Assembly (NCBI RefSeq): GCF_039542345.1
Contig: NZ_BAABHY010000003.1
Location: 53,947 to 117,946 of the forward strand
Direction of reading: 5' to 3'
DNA from: Orbus sasakiae
GTDB lineage: Bacteria > Pseudomonadota > Gammaproteobacteria > Enterobacterales > Orbaceae
DNA: 64,000 bases
Part shown: piece by piece, positions 32,872 to 41,647 of the stretch
How positions within the stretch are numbered: the stretch's first letter is position 1
Layout of the letters: every line of letters starts with the position of its first letter
Notes under the pieces: generated by a model
What the model saw: the letters and a program-made list of their open reading frames with translations, nothing else
The model's database searches: none
Told to the model about the DNA's origin: nothing
Translations under genes and position numbers: made by a program

Positions 32872-34836
32872 ATGAAAGATACTCCATTAATTCAACTTAA
32901 AAATATCGTTAGAGAGTTCCCTGCTGGGGATACCACCATTCAGGTATTAAAAAAAGTTAATGTAAACATTAATGCCGGCGAAATGGTGGCGATTATTGGT
33001 GCATCCGGTTCAGGTAAATCTACCTTAATGAACATTTTAGGGTGTTTAGATAAACCGACGTCTGGCGAGTATACTATTGGTGGTCGGGTGACGAGTCAAT
33101 TACTACCCGATGAATTAGCTGAGCTTCGCCGTGAGCATTTTGGTTTTATTTTTCAGCGTTATCATTTGCTCAATGCCCTAACGGCTGAAGGTAACGTTGA
33201 AGTACCTGCTATTTATGCTGGGATGAATAAAGAGCAGCGTCATAAACGAGCAAGTGAAATTTTAAATCGGCTTGGGTTAAGTGAAAAGCTCAATAATAAA
33301 CCAAATCAATTATCAGGTGGTCAGCAACAACGCGTTAGTATTGGTCGAGCATTAATGAATGGTGGGCAAATTATTTTAGCCGATGAACCAACAGGCGCTT
33401 TAGATCAAAAAAGTGGTCATGAAGTGATGGCGATTTTACGTGAACTACACCAGCAAGGTCACACGATTATTATTGTGACCCATGATGCTAAAATTGCACA
33501 AAGTGCTCAGCGCATTATTGAAATTAGTGATGGTAATATTATTTCTGATTCACAAAATCCAGAATTTGAAACCTCTGCTGAGCATCAACATCAAGTTAAA
33601 CATATTCAAACCACTAAAACAAAAGATACTTTTTCAGCTCACATCGACCGCTTTAAAGATGCATTTAAGATGGCGATTTTATCGATGCTTTCTCAACGTT
33701 TAAGAACATTCTTAACGATGCTTGGTATCATTATTGGTATTGCCTCTGTCGTATCGGTAGTGGCATTAGGGAAAGGATCTAAAGAGCAAATCTTAGCAGA
33801 TATAAGCGCAATTGGTACTAGCACTTTAGAGATTAGACCGGGCAGCGGATTCGGTGATAGAACAGCCGATCGTATCACCACATTACGCTCCTCTGATGCG
33901 GAAGCCTTGTCTCAACAAAGTTATATACACAGTGCCACACCAAATGTTTCAACAAGTGTCTATTTCCGTAAAGAAAACTTGGCACTATCGGGAACGGTTA
34001 ATGGGGTAGGGGTTCAATATTTTGCCGTACGCGGGCTCGATATTGTTCAGGGAAAAGCTTTTGATGATAAAGGCATTGAAAACTCAGCTCAAGATGCTGT
34101 TATCGACGATAATACGGTTGCTCGGTTATTCCCAAATCAAGATCCTATCGGGCAAGTCTTTTATGTCGGTCAATTACCGGTAAGAGTTATTGGGGTCGCG
34201 ACACAAAAAAATCAAGGTTTTGGCACTAACGAAAGTCTTAATGTCTGGCTACCTTATACCACGGTGATTAACCGTATGATTGGACAAACATCACTGCGCA
34301 GTATTACGGTAAGGGTTAATGATAATATTGACATGATGGTTGCGGAACAAGCTGTTGAACGGTTGATGATCCAGCGACATGGTTCAAAAGACTTCTTTAT
34401 TTTTAACTCAGATAGTATTCGCCAAGCTGTTGAAGCTGCAACAGCAACAATGACATTATTAGTTTCAGCTATCGCGCTGATATCATTGATTGTTGGTGGA
34501 ATTGGCGTGATGAATATTATGTTAGTTTCAGTGACCGAACGCACACGCGAAATTGGGGTGAGGATGGCTGTTGGTGCCCGCTCCAGCGATATTTTACAGC
34601 AGTTTTTGATTGAAGCTGTGTTAGTCTGTTTAATCGGTGGAACGTTGGGGATTTTGTTATCATTACTAATTGGTGTGCTATTTGCTTATTTTGTTACAGC
34701 GTTCGCGATGATGTTTTCAGCCGCAGCGATTGTCGCAGCATTTGCTTGTTCTAGCTTTATTGGTATTGTCTTTGGGTATTTTCCAGCCAAACGCGCCGCA
34801 AGTCTTGATCCAATCTACGCGTTAGAACGCGAATAA
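32872..34836 (+). CDS. macB: Macrolide export ATP-binding/permease protein MacB
   Basis: MacB is the mechanotransmitting ABC exporter that works with MacA and TolC. The 654-residue protein has an N-terminal ATPase domain (about 1-230; Walker A GASGSGKST, signature LSGGQQQRVSIGRAL, Walker B ILADEPTGALD). One membrane span near residue 275-300 is followed by a large periplasmic domain, and three more spans lie at about 525-645. The family length is about 648. It is translationally close to macA. The substrate in this organism is not known. Confidence 0.95.
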   Translation: MKDTPLIQLKNIVREFPAGDTTIQVLKKVNVNINAGEMVAIIGASGSGKSTLMNILGCLDKPTSGEYTIGGRVTSQLLPDELAELRREHFGFIFQRYHLLNALTAEGNVEVPAIYAGMNKEQRHKRASEILNRLGLSEKLNNKPNQLSGGQQQRVSIGRALMNGGQIILADEPTGALDQKSGHEVMAILRELHQQGHTIIIVTHDAKIAQSAQRIIEISDGNIISDSQNPEFETSAEHQHQVKHIQTTKTKDTFSAHIDRFKDAFKMAILSMLSQRLRTFLTMLGIIIGIASVVSVVALGKGSKEQILADISAIGTSTLEIRPGSGFGDRTADRITTLRSSDAEALSQQSYIHSATPNVSTSVYFRKENLALSGTVNGVGVQYFAVRGLDIVQGKAFDDKGIENSAQDAVIDDNTVARLFPNQDPIGQVFYVGQLPVRVIGVATQKNQGFGTNESLNVWLPYTTVINRMIGQTSLRSITVRVNDNIDMMVAEQAVERLMIQRHGSKDFFIFNSDSIRQAVEAATATMTLLVSAIALISLIVGGIGVMNIMLVSVTERTREIGVRMAVGARSSDILQQFLIEAVLVCLIGGTLGILLSLLIGVLFAYFVTAFAMMFSAAAIVAAFACSSFIGIVFGYFPAKRAASLDPIYALERE

Positions 34837-34842
34837 ATGAAT

Positions 34843-34880
34843 TCGCCACTTTACGTGAGTTAAAGTGGCGAGCTTGCTTT
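34843..34880. terminator. Convergent hairpin between macB and the MHS transporter gene
   Basis: TCGCCACTTTA (34843-34853) and TAAAGTGGCGA (34861-34871) form a perfect 11-bp stem with a CGTGAGT loop. The T-rich tail is weak in both directions. It lies between two converging genes and probably stops both. Confidence 0.65.
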
Positions 34881-36198
34881 AATCAAAGTCTTTAGCAATA
34901 TAATTATGCTGACTACACAATAAAACTACTCCAATCACGGCGCCTAATGAAAATAGGGATACGACATAAAATGCTGGTGCCAGTTTATTAAATAAATCAG
35001 TAAAGATTGATAATAGTAAGGGAGTTAAGCCTCCTGCAATGGCATAAGCCATATTAAATGAAAATGACACGCCGCTATAACGTACTTCGGTAGGAAAGGC
35101 TTTTACCATGAAGTAGGCAAACGAACCAACAACCCCGACACCAAATCCAGCCAAAGGATAGGTAACAAACAGTAATTGTGGATGGCTGGCTAATGAAAAG
35201 TAAAAACAACCAATTGTGATTACCGCAATAAGGCTACCAACAATAAACACCTTACCAATTGCGAATCTATCCATTAACGCGCCATATAGGGTACAACTCA
35301 TTATTAAGCCAATAATTGCCAATGTATTAGCTTGTAAGGCTTGCATTGCGCTAAATCCTACCTGTTTTTGTAAATAGATGGGGGCCATGAGTATGACAAC
35401 CATAATACCCGCCGATAAAATCCATGTTAATAACATGGATAATAGGGTTTGTGGGAAGTGATCTCTTAGTACGATTAAAACAGGCAAACGTTTGACGGTC
35501 TCTGATGATTTACGTTGTTGCATTTCAATAAAAATCGGCGTTTCTTTTAACCATCGACGTAGATACATTGCTAAAAAGCCGAAAATACCACCGACAATAA
35601 AGGGGATACGCCAACCCCAGGTATTCATACTCTCTCCTTCGAATACCATATTGATGAGCGTCGAAATAAGTGAGCCTAATAAGATGCCTAAACTTAAACC
35701 ACTGGTTAAAATACCACATGCAAGACCAATACGGTGTTTTGGAACATGCTCAGCCACAAATGTCCACGCACCTGGCACTTCGCCGCCAACGGCTAACCCT
35801 TGGCAAAGACGCATCAATAATAATAATAAGGGAGCGGCATAACCAATATCTTGATAAGTCGGTAAACAACCAATTAACAGTGTGGGTAGTGCCATCAGTA
35901 AGATACTTAAAGTAAACATTCTTTTTCGGCCAAATAGGTCTCCAAAATGAGCCATGACAATGCCACCAAAAGGTCTAATTAAGTAACCTGCGGCAAAAAT
36001 ACCATAGGTTTGCACTTGGCTAAGCCATTGCGGCATGTCTTGTGGAAAAAAGAGATGGCCGATGACTAATGAAAAGAAGACAAAAATAATAAAGTCATAA
36101 AATTCTAATGCACCACCAAGTGCCGCTAATCCAAGGGTTTTATAATCTTGTGTATTGAGCGTTCTGCGGTTAGTCGCAGACGTAGTCAAATCTGTCAT
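34879..36198 (-). CDS. MFS transporter, metabolite:H+ symporter (MHS) family
   Basis: The 439-residue twelve-span protein belongs to the MHS family (ProP, citrate and shikimate carriers). Markers are GLAALGGALEFYDFIIFVFFS in TM1, YLIRPFGGIVMAHFGDLFGRKRMF after TM2 and GLAVGGEVPGAWTFVAEHVPKHRIG. The substrate cannot be read; dicarboxylate, betaine or aromatic acid are all possible for the family. It has no catabolic partner nearby: macB converges on it and a LacD aldolase diverges from it. Confidence 0.87.
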   Translation of the reverse strand: MTDLTTSATNRRTLNTQDYKTLGLAALGGALEFYDFIIFVFFSLVIGHLFFPQDMPQWLSQVQTYGIFAAGYLIRPFGGIVMAHFGDLFGRKRMFTLSILLMALPTLLIGCLPTYQDIGYAAPLLLLLMRLCQGLAVGGEVPGAWTFVAEHVPKHRIGLACGILTSGLSLGILLGSLISTLINMVFEGESMNTWGWRIPFIVGGIFGFLAMYLRRWLKETPIFIEMQQRKSSETVKRLPVLIVLRDHFPQTLLSMLLTWILSAGIMVVILMAPIYLQKQVGFSAMQALQANTLAIIGLIMSCTLYGALMDRFAIGKVFIVGSLIAVITIGCFYFSLASHPQLLFVTYPLAGFGVGVVGSFAYFMVKAFPTEVRYSGVSFSFNMAYAIAGGLTPLLLSIFTDLFNKLAPAFYVVSLFSLGAVIGVVLLCSQHNYIAKDFD

Positions 36199-36625
36199 GA
36201 GATATACCTAACGTTGTTTATTTGTCATTATTGGTTAAATAAAAGCGTGCTATTCGTCTATTACGAGTCAATCATATTTTGAGCTTGATGCTGCCATCAA
36301 TTTCGCGACTCAATATACCCTGTTTTTGATGAATTCTCTAATGAGTTTTGCTGATTCATCAATGGTTAAGGTGAAAGACGTATTTTTTACACTATAATTG
36401 CATATGATGATAAAAAAATAACGAAAATGCATTAAAAATCGATCATTGTTTGTTTGGATAACGCACAAAAAAATTCGTTGTAACGCCTTAATCTATTGAT
36501 ATGCCAGCCGATAACCGAAAAAAGTAGCACAATAATTAGCACGATTTAACCATCTTGCTTATTGAACTCTTTGTTAAGAGGTTTAGAATAAATCTATCAT
36601 ATCATCGATTTTAGAGGTATTTAAC
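36199..36625. other. Divergent intergenic region MHS transporter/lacD
   Basis: This 427-bp AT-rich region contains copy A of a 45-bp element (36384-36428) that recurs at 43061. No reading frame, RNA gene or terminator is evident. A GAGG ribosome site at the right end serves lacD. Confidence 0.6.
36384..36428 (+). repeat. 45-bp promoter-like element, copy A
   Basis: This sequence matches 43061-43105 at 38 of 45 positions, including TTTTTACACTATAAT and ATGATAAAAA and TAACGAA. It can be read as TTTACA-N17-GATAAA, a possible promoter reading towards lacD, or as an AT-rich inverted repeat (TTTTTA/TAAAAA outside, ATAAT/ATGAT inside). Confidence 0.5.
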
Positions 36626-37663
36626 ATGGTTAAAAAACGAATTTCACGTAGAAAATTTAATAGTATGCAACAGTTATCAAATCAAGATGGTGTTATTGCT
36701 GCGTTAGCCATTGACCAACGGGGTTCGATGGTTAAAATGATGGAGAGTGCAGTCGGAAAAGAGCGCTATCACATTGATATGGTCTATGAATTTAAAGAGT
36801 TAGTATCACAAGAATTAACCAAATATGTTAGTGCAATTCTACTCGATGAAGAGTATGGATTTAAAGGCATGAAGTCAAAAAGTCAAAATGCCGGATTAAT
36901 TCTATCTTATGAAAAAACAGGTTATGATGTTAATACGCCGGGCCGTTTACCGGAAATCCTTCCTGAAGAATCCATCCAACGTTTGATAAAAAAAGGGGCT
37001 GATGCGGCTAAAGTGTTAGTTTATTATAACCCCGACGATCCAAAAGATATTTTGGATAAGAAACATGCGTTTCTTGAACGGTTAGGTGATGAAGCAAGAG
37101 CGGCTGATCTGCCTGTATTTGTTGAACCAATTGTGTATGATAATCACATTTTAGATGATAAAAGCCCTGATTTTGCCAAAATCAAACCAAGTAAAGTTAT
37201 TCGGACAATCGAAGAGTTTACACAAGATCGTTATCATATCGATGTCTTAAAAGTTGAAGTGCCTGTATTATTTAAATTTGTAGAAGGTTTTAATGAAAGT
37301 AATCCGGTAGTGTATTCGCAAAAAGACGCGGCTAACTATTTTAAAGTGGCGAGTGATGCAGCAACCAGACCTTTTATCTATTTGAGTGCAGGCGTCCCAA
37401 CGAAGCTATTCCATCAAGAACTGATTTTTGCAGGTCAATCTGGTGCTAAGTATTGTGGCATTTTAGGTGGGCGAGCGACATGGTTTGATGGTGTTGCTGC
37501 TTATGCAAGTGGCGGTAAAGATGGACTTATAAAATGGTTAGATACTGTAGGTCGTGATAATGTGGAGCACCTTAATCAAATTTTAAAACAGTATGCTAAT
37601 CCATGGTACCAAATTTATGGTGGTAAAGATAATATTGAGGTATTTGATATTAACTTAGCTTAA
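36626..37663 (+). CDS. lacD: Tagatose 1,6-diphosphate aldolase, LacD type
   Basis: The product is a class I aldolase that splits tagatose-1,6-bisphosphate into dihydroxyacetone phosphate and glyceraldehyde-3-phosphate, or a close relative with broader ketohexose range. The 345-residue protein shows the family motifs VIAALAIDQRGSMVKMM, the KVEVPVLFKF strand with the Schiff-base lysine candidate, and YLSAGVPTKLFHQEL. LacD is typical of Gram-positive lactose/galactose operons (lacABCD). Here it stands alone without lacABC, between a transporter and a DUF2628 gene. Acquisition by transfer is possible but unproven. The ribosome site is AGAGG. Confidence 0.87.
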   Translation: MVKKRISRRKFNSMQQLSNQDGVIAALAIDQRGSMVKMMESAVGKERYHIDMVYEFKELVSQELTKYVSAILLDEEYGFKGMKSKSQNAGLILSYEKTGYDVNTPGRLPEILPEESIQRLIKKGADAAKVLVYYNPDDPKDILDKKHAFLERLGDEARAADLPVFVEPIVYDNHILDDKSPDFAKIKPSKVIRTIEEFTQDRYHIDVLKVEVPVLFKFVEGFNESNPVVYSQKDAANYFKVASDAATRPFIYLSAGVPTKLFHQELIFAGQSGAKYCGILGGRATWFDGVAAYASGGKDGLIKWLDTVGRDNVEHLNQILKQYANPWYQIYGGKDNIEVFDINLA

Positions 37664-37684
37664 TTCGTTCTAACGTGACCATAA

Positions 37685-37710
37685 AAAACGCCGCAATATG
37701 CGGCGTTTTG
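37685..37710 (+). terminator. Rho-independent terminator of lacD
   Basis: CGCCGCA (37689-37695) and TGCGGCG (37699-37705) form a 7-bp stem with an ATA loop, flanked by AAAAAA on the left and TTTTG on the right. The A-run makes it likely to work for the converging DUF2628 gene too. Confidence 0.8.
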
Positions 37711-37730
37711 ATGTCTCAATCGAAAACCGA

Positions 37731-38213
37731 TTACATACGTGAAATAATATCGTTGTTTTCAGGTTTGTTCGCTTCAGTTGTCATTGCGCTGTCTGATTTT
37801 CTGCTTTCTGCAACCGCCATATCCGGGTTTAATGCACTGACTGTACCAATTAATTGATACCCTTTTTTGATTAAATCAGTTTCTCTAAATGCATTACCTT
37901 TCACGCCAACAAAAATTGCAACACCTAATTGAATAACAAGGAAAACTAATGAATAGTTTAATGCTGATTCCATTGCTCTTTGGTATTCATAATAGTTATT
38001 ATAACTTTCGATATCAGGTGTTACACTGCTTGAAATCACAAATAGCACAACACGGAAAATAATTAATAAAATCGCAACTAGCCAAAGTTTTTTGACCAGT
38101 CCCCAAATAAAACCTAAACCAAAAAGTTCAAGGACAAATGCTGGCCATGACCAACCTTGTTTTACTGTTTCAATACGTCCATCCGTGTGCTTAAATACTT
38201 TATAATTTTTCAT
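37731..38213 (-). CDS. DUF2628 family membrane protein
   Basis: The function is unknown. The 160-residue protein starts with a cytosolic MKNYKVFKHTDGRIETVKQG, has an amphipathic FGLGFIWGLVKKLW helix, then two or three membrane spans (about residues 44-60 and 92-106). The segment VGVKGNAFRETDLIKKGYQL is the DUF2628 hallmark. The C-terminus is polar and likely disordered. It converges with lacD and shares its terminator region. No operon partner is seen. Confidence 0.72.
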   Translation of the reverse strand: MKNYKVFKHTDGRIETVKQGWSWPAFVLELFGLGFIWGLVKKLWLVAILLIIFRVVLFVISSSVTPDIESYNNYYEYQRAMESALNYSLVFLVIQLGVAIFVGVKGNAFRETDLIKKGYQLIGTVSALNPDMAVAESRKSDSAMTTEANKPENNDIISRM

Positions 38214-38381
38214 ATTAATTGTTATATCTTAAGTAAAAGGGAATTCTATTGTATAGTAAATTTTTTGTTAAAAACAATAGCAATAGAGAAATTTTTTACA
38301 AAAATCAAATTTGATTTAGGCGTTGCTTTATTCTCAATGATTGCTGTTTATTAACTGAAGCTGGGCCTTAAATTTCAGCAC

Positions 38382-39302
38382 TTACATTAACTTGAAGCCA
38401 TATTGTTGGATTAACATTTTTAATTCATCAATATACTGTTGAGCAGATTGGCTTAGCTGAACTTTTTGTGATGTTATCCAACCCAATTTAATTTTTTCCT
38501 CTGTCTTAAGGGGGATTGAAGCAATATCCGAACCATTTAAATCAGTACTAAGTACCCCTGTGCTGATAGTAAAACCGTTTAAGCCATGTAATAGGTTAAA
38601 CAGTGTTGCCCGGTCACTCACATGAATACTCTTTTTATGGTAAACCGTACTTAAAATTTCTTCAGAAAAATAAAATGAGTTATATTCACCTTGCTCAAAC
38701 GAAAGGTAAGGGTAGTCTTCCAGATCGTCCAACGTGAGCAGATTTCGTTTAGATAAGGGGTGTTTTGTACTGATAAATACATGCGGATCTGCTTCAAAAA
38801 GCGGATAGAATGTCAGGTGATTCTCTTTTAGCAGTCGTAATAAGACTTTTTGGTTAAAATCATTTAAATACAAAATCCCCACTTCACTACGCAACGTTGC
38901 GACATCCGTAATAATGTCATGTGTTCGGGTTTCCCTAAGTGTAAATTCGTATTCATCAGTATGATTTTTCTTAATTAAATTAACAAATGCATTCACGGCA
39001 AACGCATAATGTTGTGTAGAAATATTACACAGCTGTTTCGATGGGAGCTTTTTATTGTAGTGTTGCTGCAATAACTTCGTTTGTTCAAGGATTTGCTTAG
39101 CATAGCCCAAAAATTCAATGCCTTCAGCAGTTAAAGATACGCCTTTGGAGGTTCGAATAAAAATCTCAATATTAAATTCTTCTTCCAGTTCCTTGATGGC
39201 AGTCGAAAGACTGGGCTGAGTAATGTAAAGCTTTTTAGCGGCTTCGTTAATTGAACCACAGCGTGCAACTTCAACAATATAACGGAGTTGATTTAATTTC
39301 AT
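38382..39302 (-). CDS. LysR family transcriptional regulator
   Basis: The 306-residue protein has the LysR winged helix-turn-helix at residues 1-65 (MKLNQLRYIVEVARCGSINE, then QPSLSTAIKELEEEF) and a periplasmic-binding-fold effector domain (about 90-300). I use ATG at 39302; a TTG at 39308 is less likely. A CATAA/TTATG inverted repeat (39313-39328) lies just before its start and could be an autoregulatory site. It diverges from aroG, but the long aroG leader has its own signals, so a direct link is only possible. The effector is unknown. Confidence 0.88.
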   Translation of the reverse strand: MKLNQLRYIVEVARCGSINEAAKKLYITQPSLSTAIKELEEEFNIEIFIRTSKGVSLTAEGIEFLGYAKQILEQTKLLQQHYNKKLPSKQLCNISTQHYAFAVNAFVNLIKKNHTDEYEFTLRETRTHDIITDVATLRSEVGILYLNDFNQKVLLRLLKENHLTFYPLFEADPHVFISTKHPLSKRNLLTLDDLEDYPYLSFEQGEYNSFYFSEEILSTVYHKKSIHVSDRATLFNLLHGLNGFTISTGVLSTDLNGSDIASIPLKTEEKIKLGWITSQKVQLSQSAQQYIDELKMLIQQYGFKLM

Positions 39303-39393
39303 CGTCAATTCTCATAACTTTATTTATGCCTACTTTAATACAGCAGACCGGTTTTGAACAGCGTAAAATTCGTTAACAATTTTTCGCTAACTG

Positions 39394-39422
39394 TTGCAAA
39401 CTTTGACTATGCAACATATGAT
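39394..39422 (+). promoter_or_regulatory. aroG promoter with overlapping inverted repeat
   Basis: TTGCAA (39394-39399) and TATGAT (39417-39422) are spaced 17 bases. GTTGCA (39393-39398) and TGCAAC (39410-39415) form an inverted repeat across the spacer, a place where a repressor would block polymerase. It does not match the TyrR or TrpR consensus. Confidence 0.45.
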
Positions 39423-39471
39423 TGACGGGGTATATACTTTTCTCGTTAATGTTAAGTTATTAGGTATAAAA

Positions 39472-40527
39472 ATGAATGATAAAAATGATGATGTCCGTAT
39501 TGCAGACATCCGGGAGTTACTTCCTCCGATTGCTTTATTAGAAAAATACCCGGCAACAGATGATGTTGCTGATTTAGTTTTTGAAACTCGACAAAATATT
39601 CACCAAATTTTAACTCACCAAGATGACCGCTTATTAGTGATTATCGGTCCATGCTCAATTCATGATGTTGATGCGGCGTTAGAATATGCCAATCGATTAA
39701 AGCAAGTAAGAGCACACTATCAATGTGAACTTGAAATTGTTATGCGTGTTTATTTTGAAAAACCACGGACAACAGTTGGCTGGAAAGGTTTAATTAATGA
39801 CCCTTTTATCAATCATACGTTCGATATTAATCAGGGATTAAAAATTGCCAGAAAATTACTTGTGGATATTAATCAATTAGGTGTTCCTGCTGCAGGTGAA
39901 TTTTTGGATATGATTTCACCACAGTACCTTGCTGATCTTATGAGTTGGGGCGCGATTGGCGCACGAACGACAGAGTCACAAGTTCATCGCGAATTATCTT
40001 CAGGATTATCATGCCCAGTCGGCTTTAAAAATGGGACTGATGGCACAATGAAAGTGGCTATCGATGCGATAAATGCAGCAAGTGCACCACACTGCTTTTT
40101 ATCTGTCACAAAATTTGGACACTCAGCCATTGTGACCACCACGGGTAATCGTGACTGCCACATTATTTTACGTGGTGGTAAAGAACCCAACTATAGTGCA
40201 GCACATATCGCGGCAGTGAAACAAGATTTAGCTAAAGCGGGCCTACCTGCTAACATTATGGTCGATTTTAGTCATGCTAATAGCCGTAAACAATTTAAAG
40301 AGCAATTAAATGTTGGTGATAATGTGGCACGTCAAATCGCTGATGGTGAAAAAGCCATTGTTGGGGTGATGGTCGAGAGCCATTTAGTCGAAGGTGCACA
40401 AAATCCCGAGAGCTCTAAACCGCTCGTTTATGGGCAAAGTATTACCGATGCCTGTATTGGGTGGGATGATACAGTACATGTCCTAGATACACTTGCCAAT
40501 GCGGTCAAAGTCAGACGACAGGGCTAA
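39472..40527 (+). CDS. aroG: 3-deoxy-7-phosphoheptulonate synthase, AroG type
   Basis: This enzyme condenses phosphoenolpyruvate and erythrose-4-phosphate, the first step of aromatic amino acid synthesis. The 351-residue product aligns along its whole length with the E. coli phenylalanine-sensitive isozyme: NDDVRIADIRELLPP at the N-terminus, VIGPCSIHD, the GPRT-like KPRTTVGWKGLINDP, GAIGARTTESQVHRELSSGL and DFSHANSRKQF. I chose ATG at 39472 because an open frame upstream to 39394 has no homology and covers the promoter. A terminator follows. Confidence 0.95.
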   Translation: MNDKNDDVRIADIRELLPPIALLEKYPATDDVADLVFETRQNIHQILTHQDDRLLVIIGPCSIHDVDAALEYANRLKQVRAHYQCELEIVMRVYFEKPRTTVGWKGLINDPFINHTFDINQGLKIARKLLVDINQLGVPAAGEFLDMISPQYLADLMSWGAIGARTTESQVHRELSSGLSCPVGFKNGTDGTMKVAIDAINAASAPHCFLSVTKFGHSAIVTTTGNRDCHIILRGGKEPNYSAAHIAAVKQDLAKAGLPANIMVDFSHANSRKQFKEQLNVGDNVARQIADGEKAIVGVMVESHLVEGAQNPESSKPLVYGQSITDACIGWDDTVHVLDTLANAVKVRRQG

Positions 40528-40539
40528 AATCGGATTGTT

Positions 40540-40570
40540 ATAAGGCGCCAAGTAGGCGCCTTCATTTTTT
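40540..40570 (+). terminator. Terminator of aroG
   Basis: AAGGCGCC (40542-40549) and GGCGCCTT (40555-40562) enclose AAGTA and are followed by CATTTTTTAG. The T tract runs into the stop region of the converging repressor gene. Confidence 0.8.
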
Positions 40571-41252
40571 AGCAGGTATTTTTGATAATCTGAACAACAT
40601 TACCTATAATTTTATACTGACTAAACTCTTCTCTTGGCACTAAAATCGTCACACATTGTGAATTATTGCAAAGCAACTTCCAGCCATCAATTGTTAATCG
40701 AATACGTCGTAATAATGTCATATCTTCATATTCTAAAAGATAAAGACCACCGGTTGTGATTTCTTTGATATCAGTATTAATGATTAATCCATCATTGTGA
40801 CCGATTTCAGGCTCCATTAAATCGCCTTTTGCCCAATACATGAGTAATTTTTTGGGATCAAATCCAAAATGTGACAACCAACCTTCAAGTAAAGGGTAAT
40901 TCATGACAGGTGGTGTACCATTAACGAATTTATGTGTTCTCGCTTCCTCAGGAGTTGGCAGCTGCTTATGATAGACAGGAATGCGATAGATGAATTCATT
41001 ATAGACATCATCATTATCGACTTCGGCAATACCTTCAAAGCGAATGCCTGTTGCAAGCCAATCGTAAGATACATTACATTGTTCTGCAATCGTTGCGAGA
41101 CGACTTAACGAGGGGTAAGTTTTACCCGATAGATAATCTCGAATCACGGTTTCAGACATGTTGCATCGTTTAGCAAAGGCTGATACAGAATCACTTTGCA
41201 TAACTTCTGCCAAACGGTTTTTAAAATTTTTCACGCTTTTATTTATTATCAC
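40569..41252 (-). CDS. XRE family repressor with degenerate S24 peptidase domain (GTG start)
   Basis: The 227-residue protein looks like a phage CI-type repressor. It has an N-terminal helix-turn-helix (about residues 8-70, VSAFAKRCNMSETVIRDYLS) and a LexA/CI-like C-terminal domain (about 130-225). In the active family the serine lies in GDSMEP and the lysine in a VKR motif; here the sequence reads GDLMEPEIG and LLRRIRL, so both catalytic residues are replaced. Self-cleavage should not occur. It starts at GTG with AAAGGA upstream, next to a 16-bp palindrome. No other phage gene is near, so this is a domesticated or relic regulator. Confidence 0.8.
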   Translation of the reverse strand: MIINKSVKNFKNRLAEVMQSDSVSAFAKRCNMSETVIRDYLSGKTYPSLSRLATIAEQCNVSYDWLATGIRFEGIAEVDNDDVYNEFIYRIPVYHKQLPTPEEARTHKFVNGTPPVMNYPLLEGWLSHFGFDPKKLLMYWAKGDLMEPEIGHNDGLIINTDIKEITTGGLYLLEYEDMTLLRRIRLTIDGWKLLCNNSQCVTILVPREEFSQYKIIGNVVQIIKNTC

Positions 41253-41266
41253 AAGTATTTCCTTTT

Positions 41267-41282
41267 TTTTTATGCATAAAAA
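41267..41282. promoter_or_regulatory. Palindrome TTTTTATGCATAAAAA, candidate autoregulatory operator
   Basis: This exact 16-bp palindrome lies 15 bases upstream of the GTG start of the XRE repressor, overlapping the place of its ribosome site and leader. Phage-type repressors often bind such sites beside their own gene. A-T composition makes a chance palindrome possible. Confidence 0.4.
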
Positions 41283-41647
41283 TTTATTATATATTATAAA
41301 TTATTTTTTTTCTTCAATACAAATCAATAATAAACACAACTTTAATCACAATTTATCAAATCATTTAGTGAAAAAGTGATCTTTTGCATAAAATCTTATT
41401 TTATTGAGTAGGAAAAGCACCACAAGTGTTTAATATTATGACAATTTTCGTCGAAGCTATCTTCATAAATGAGACAAAAATTGTTTTATTTCGCCGATGC
41501 GAATATGATGCCAGCCCTTGGCTCATCGTGCTTGGTTAGCTATTGTAAAACAATTAAATCACCAAGCTTAAATTTTATTAAACGCTGTTTTTTTATTTTT
41601 TTGTGTTGTTATGTTTATTTTTGTTTATTATTTATTCGTAAAAAAGT

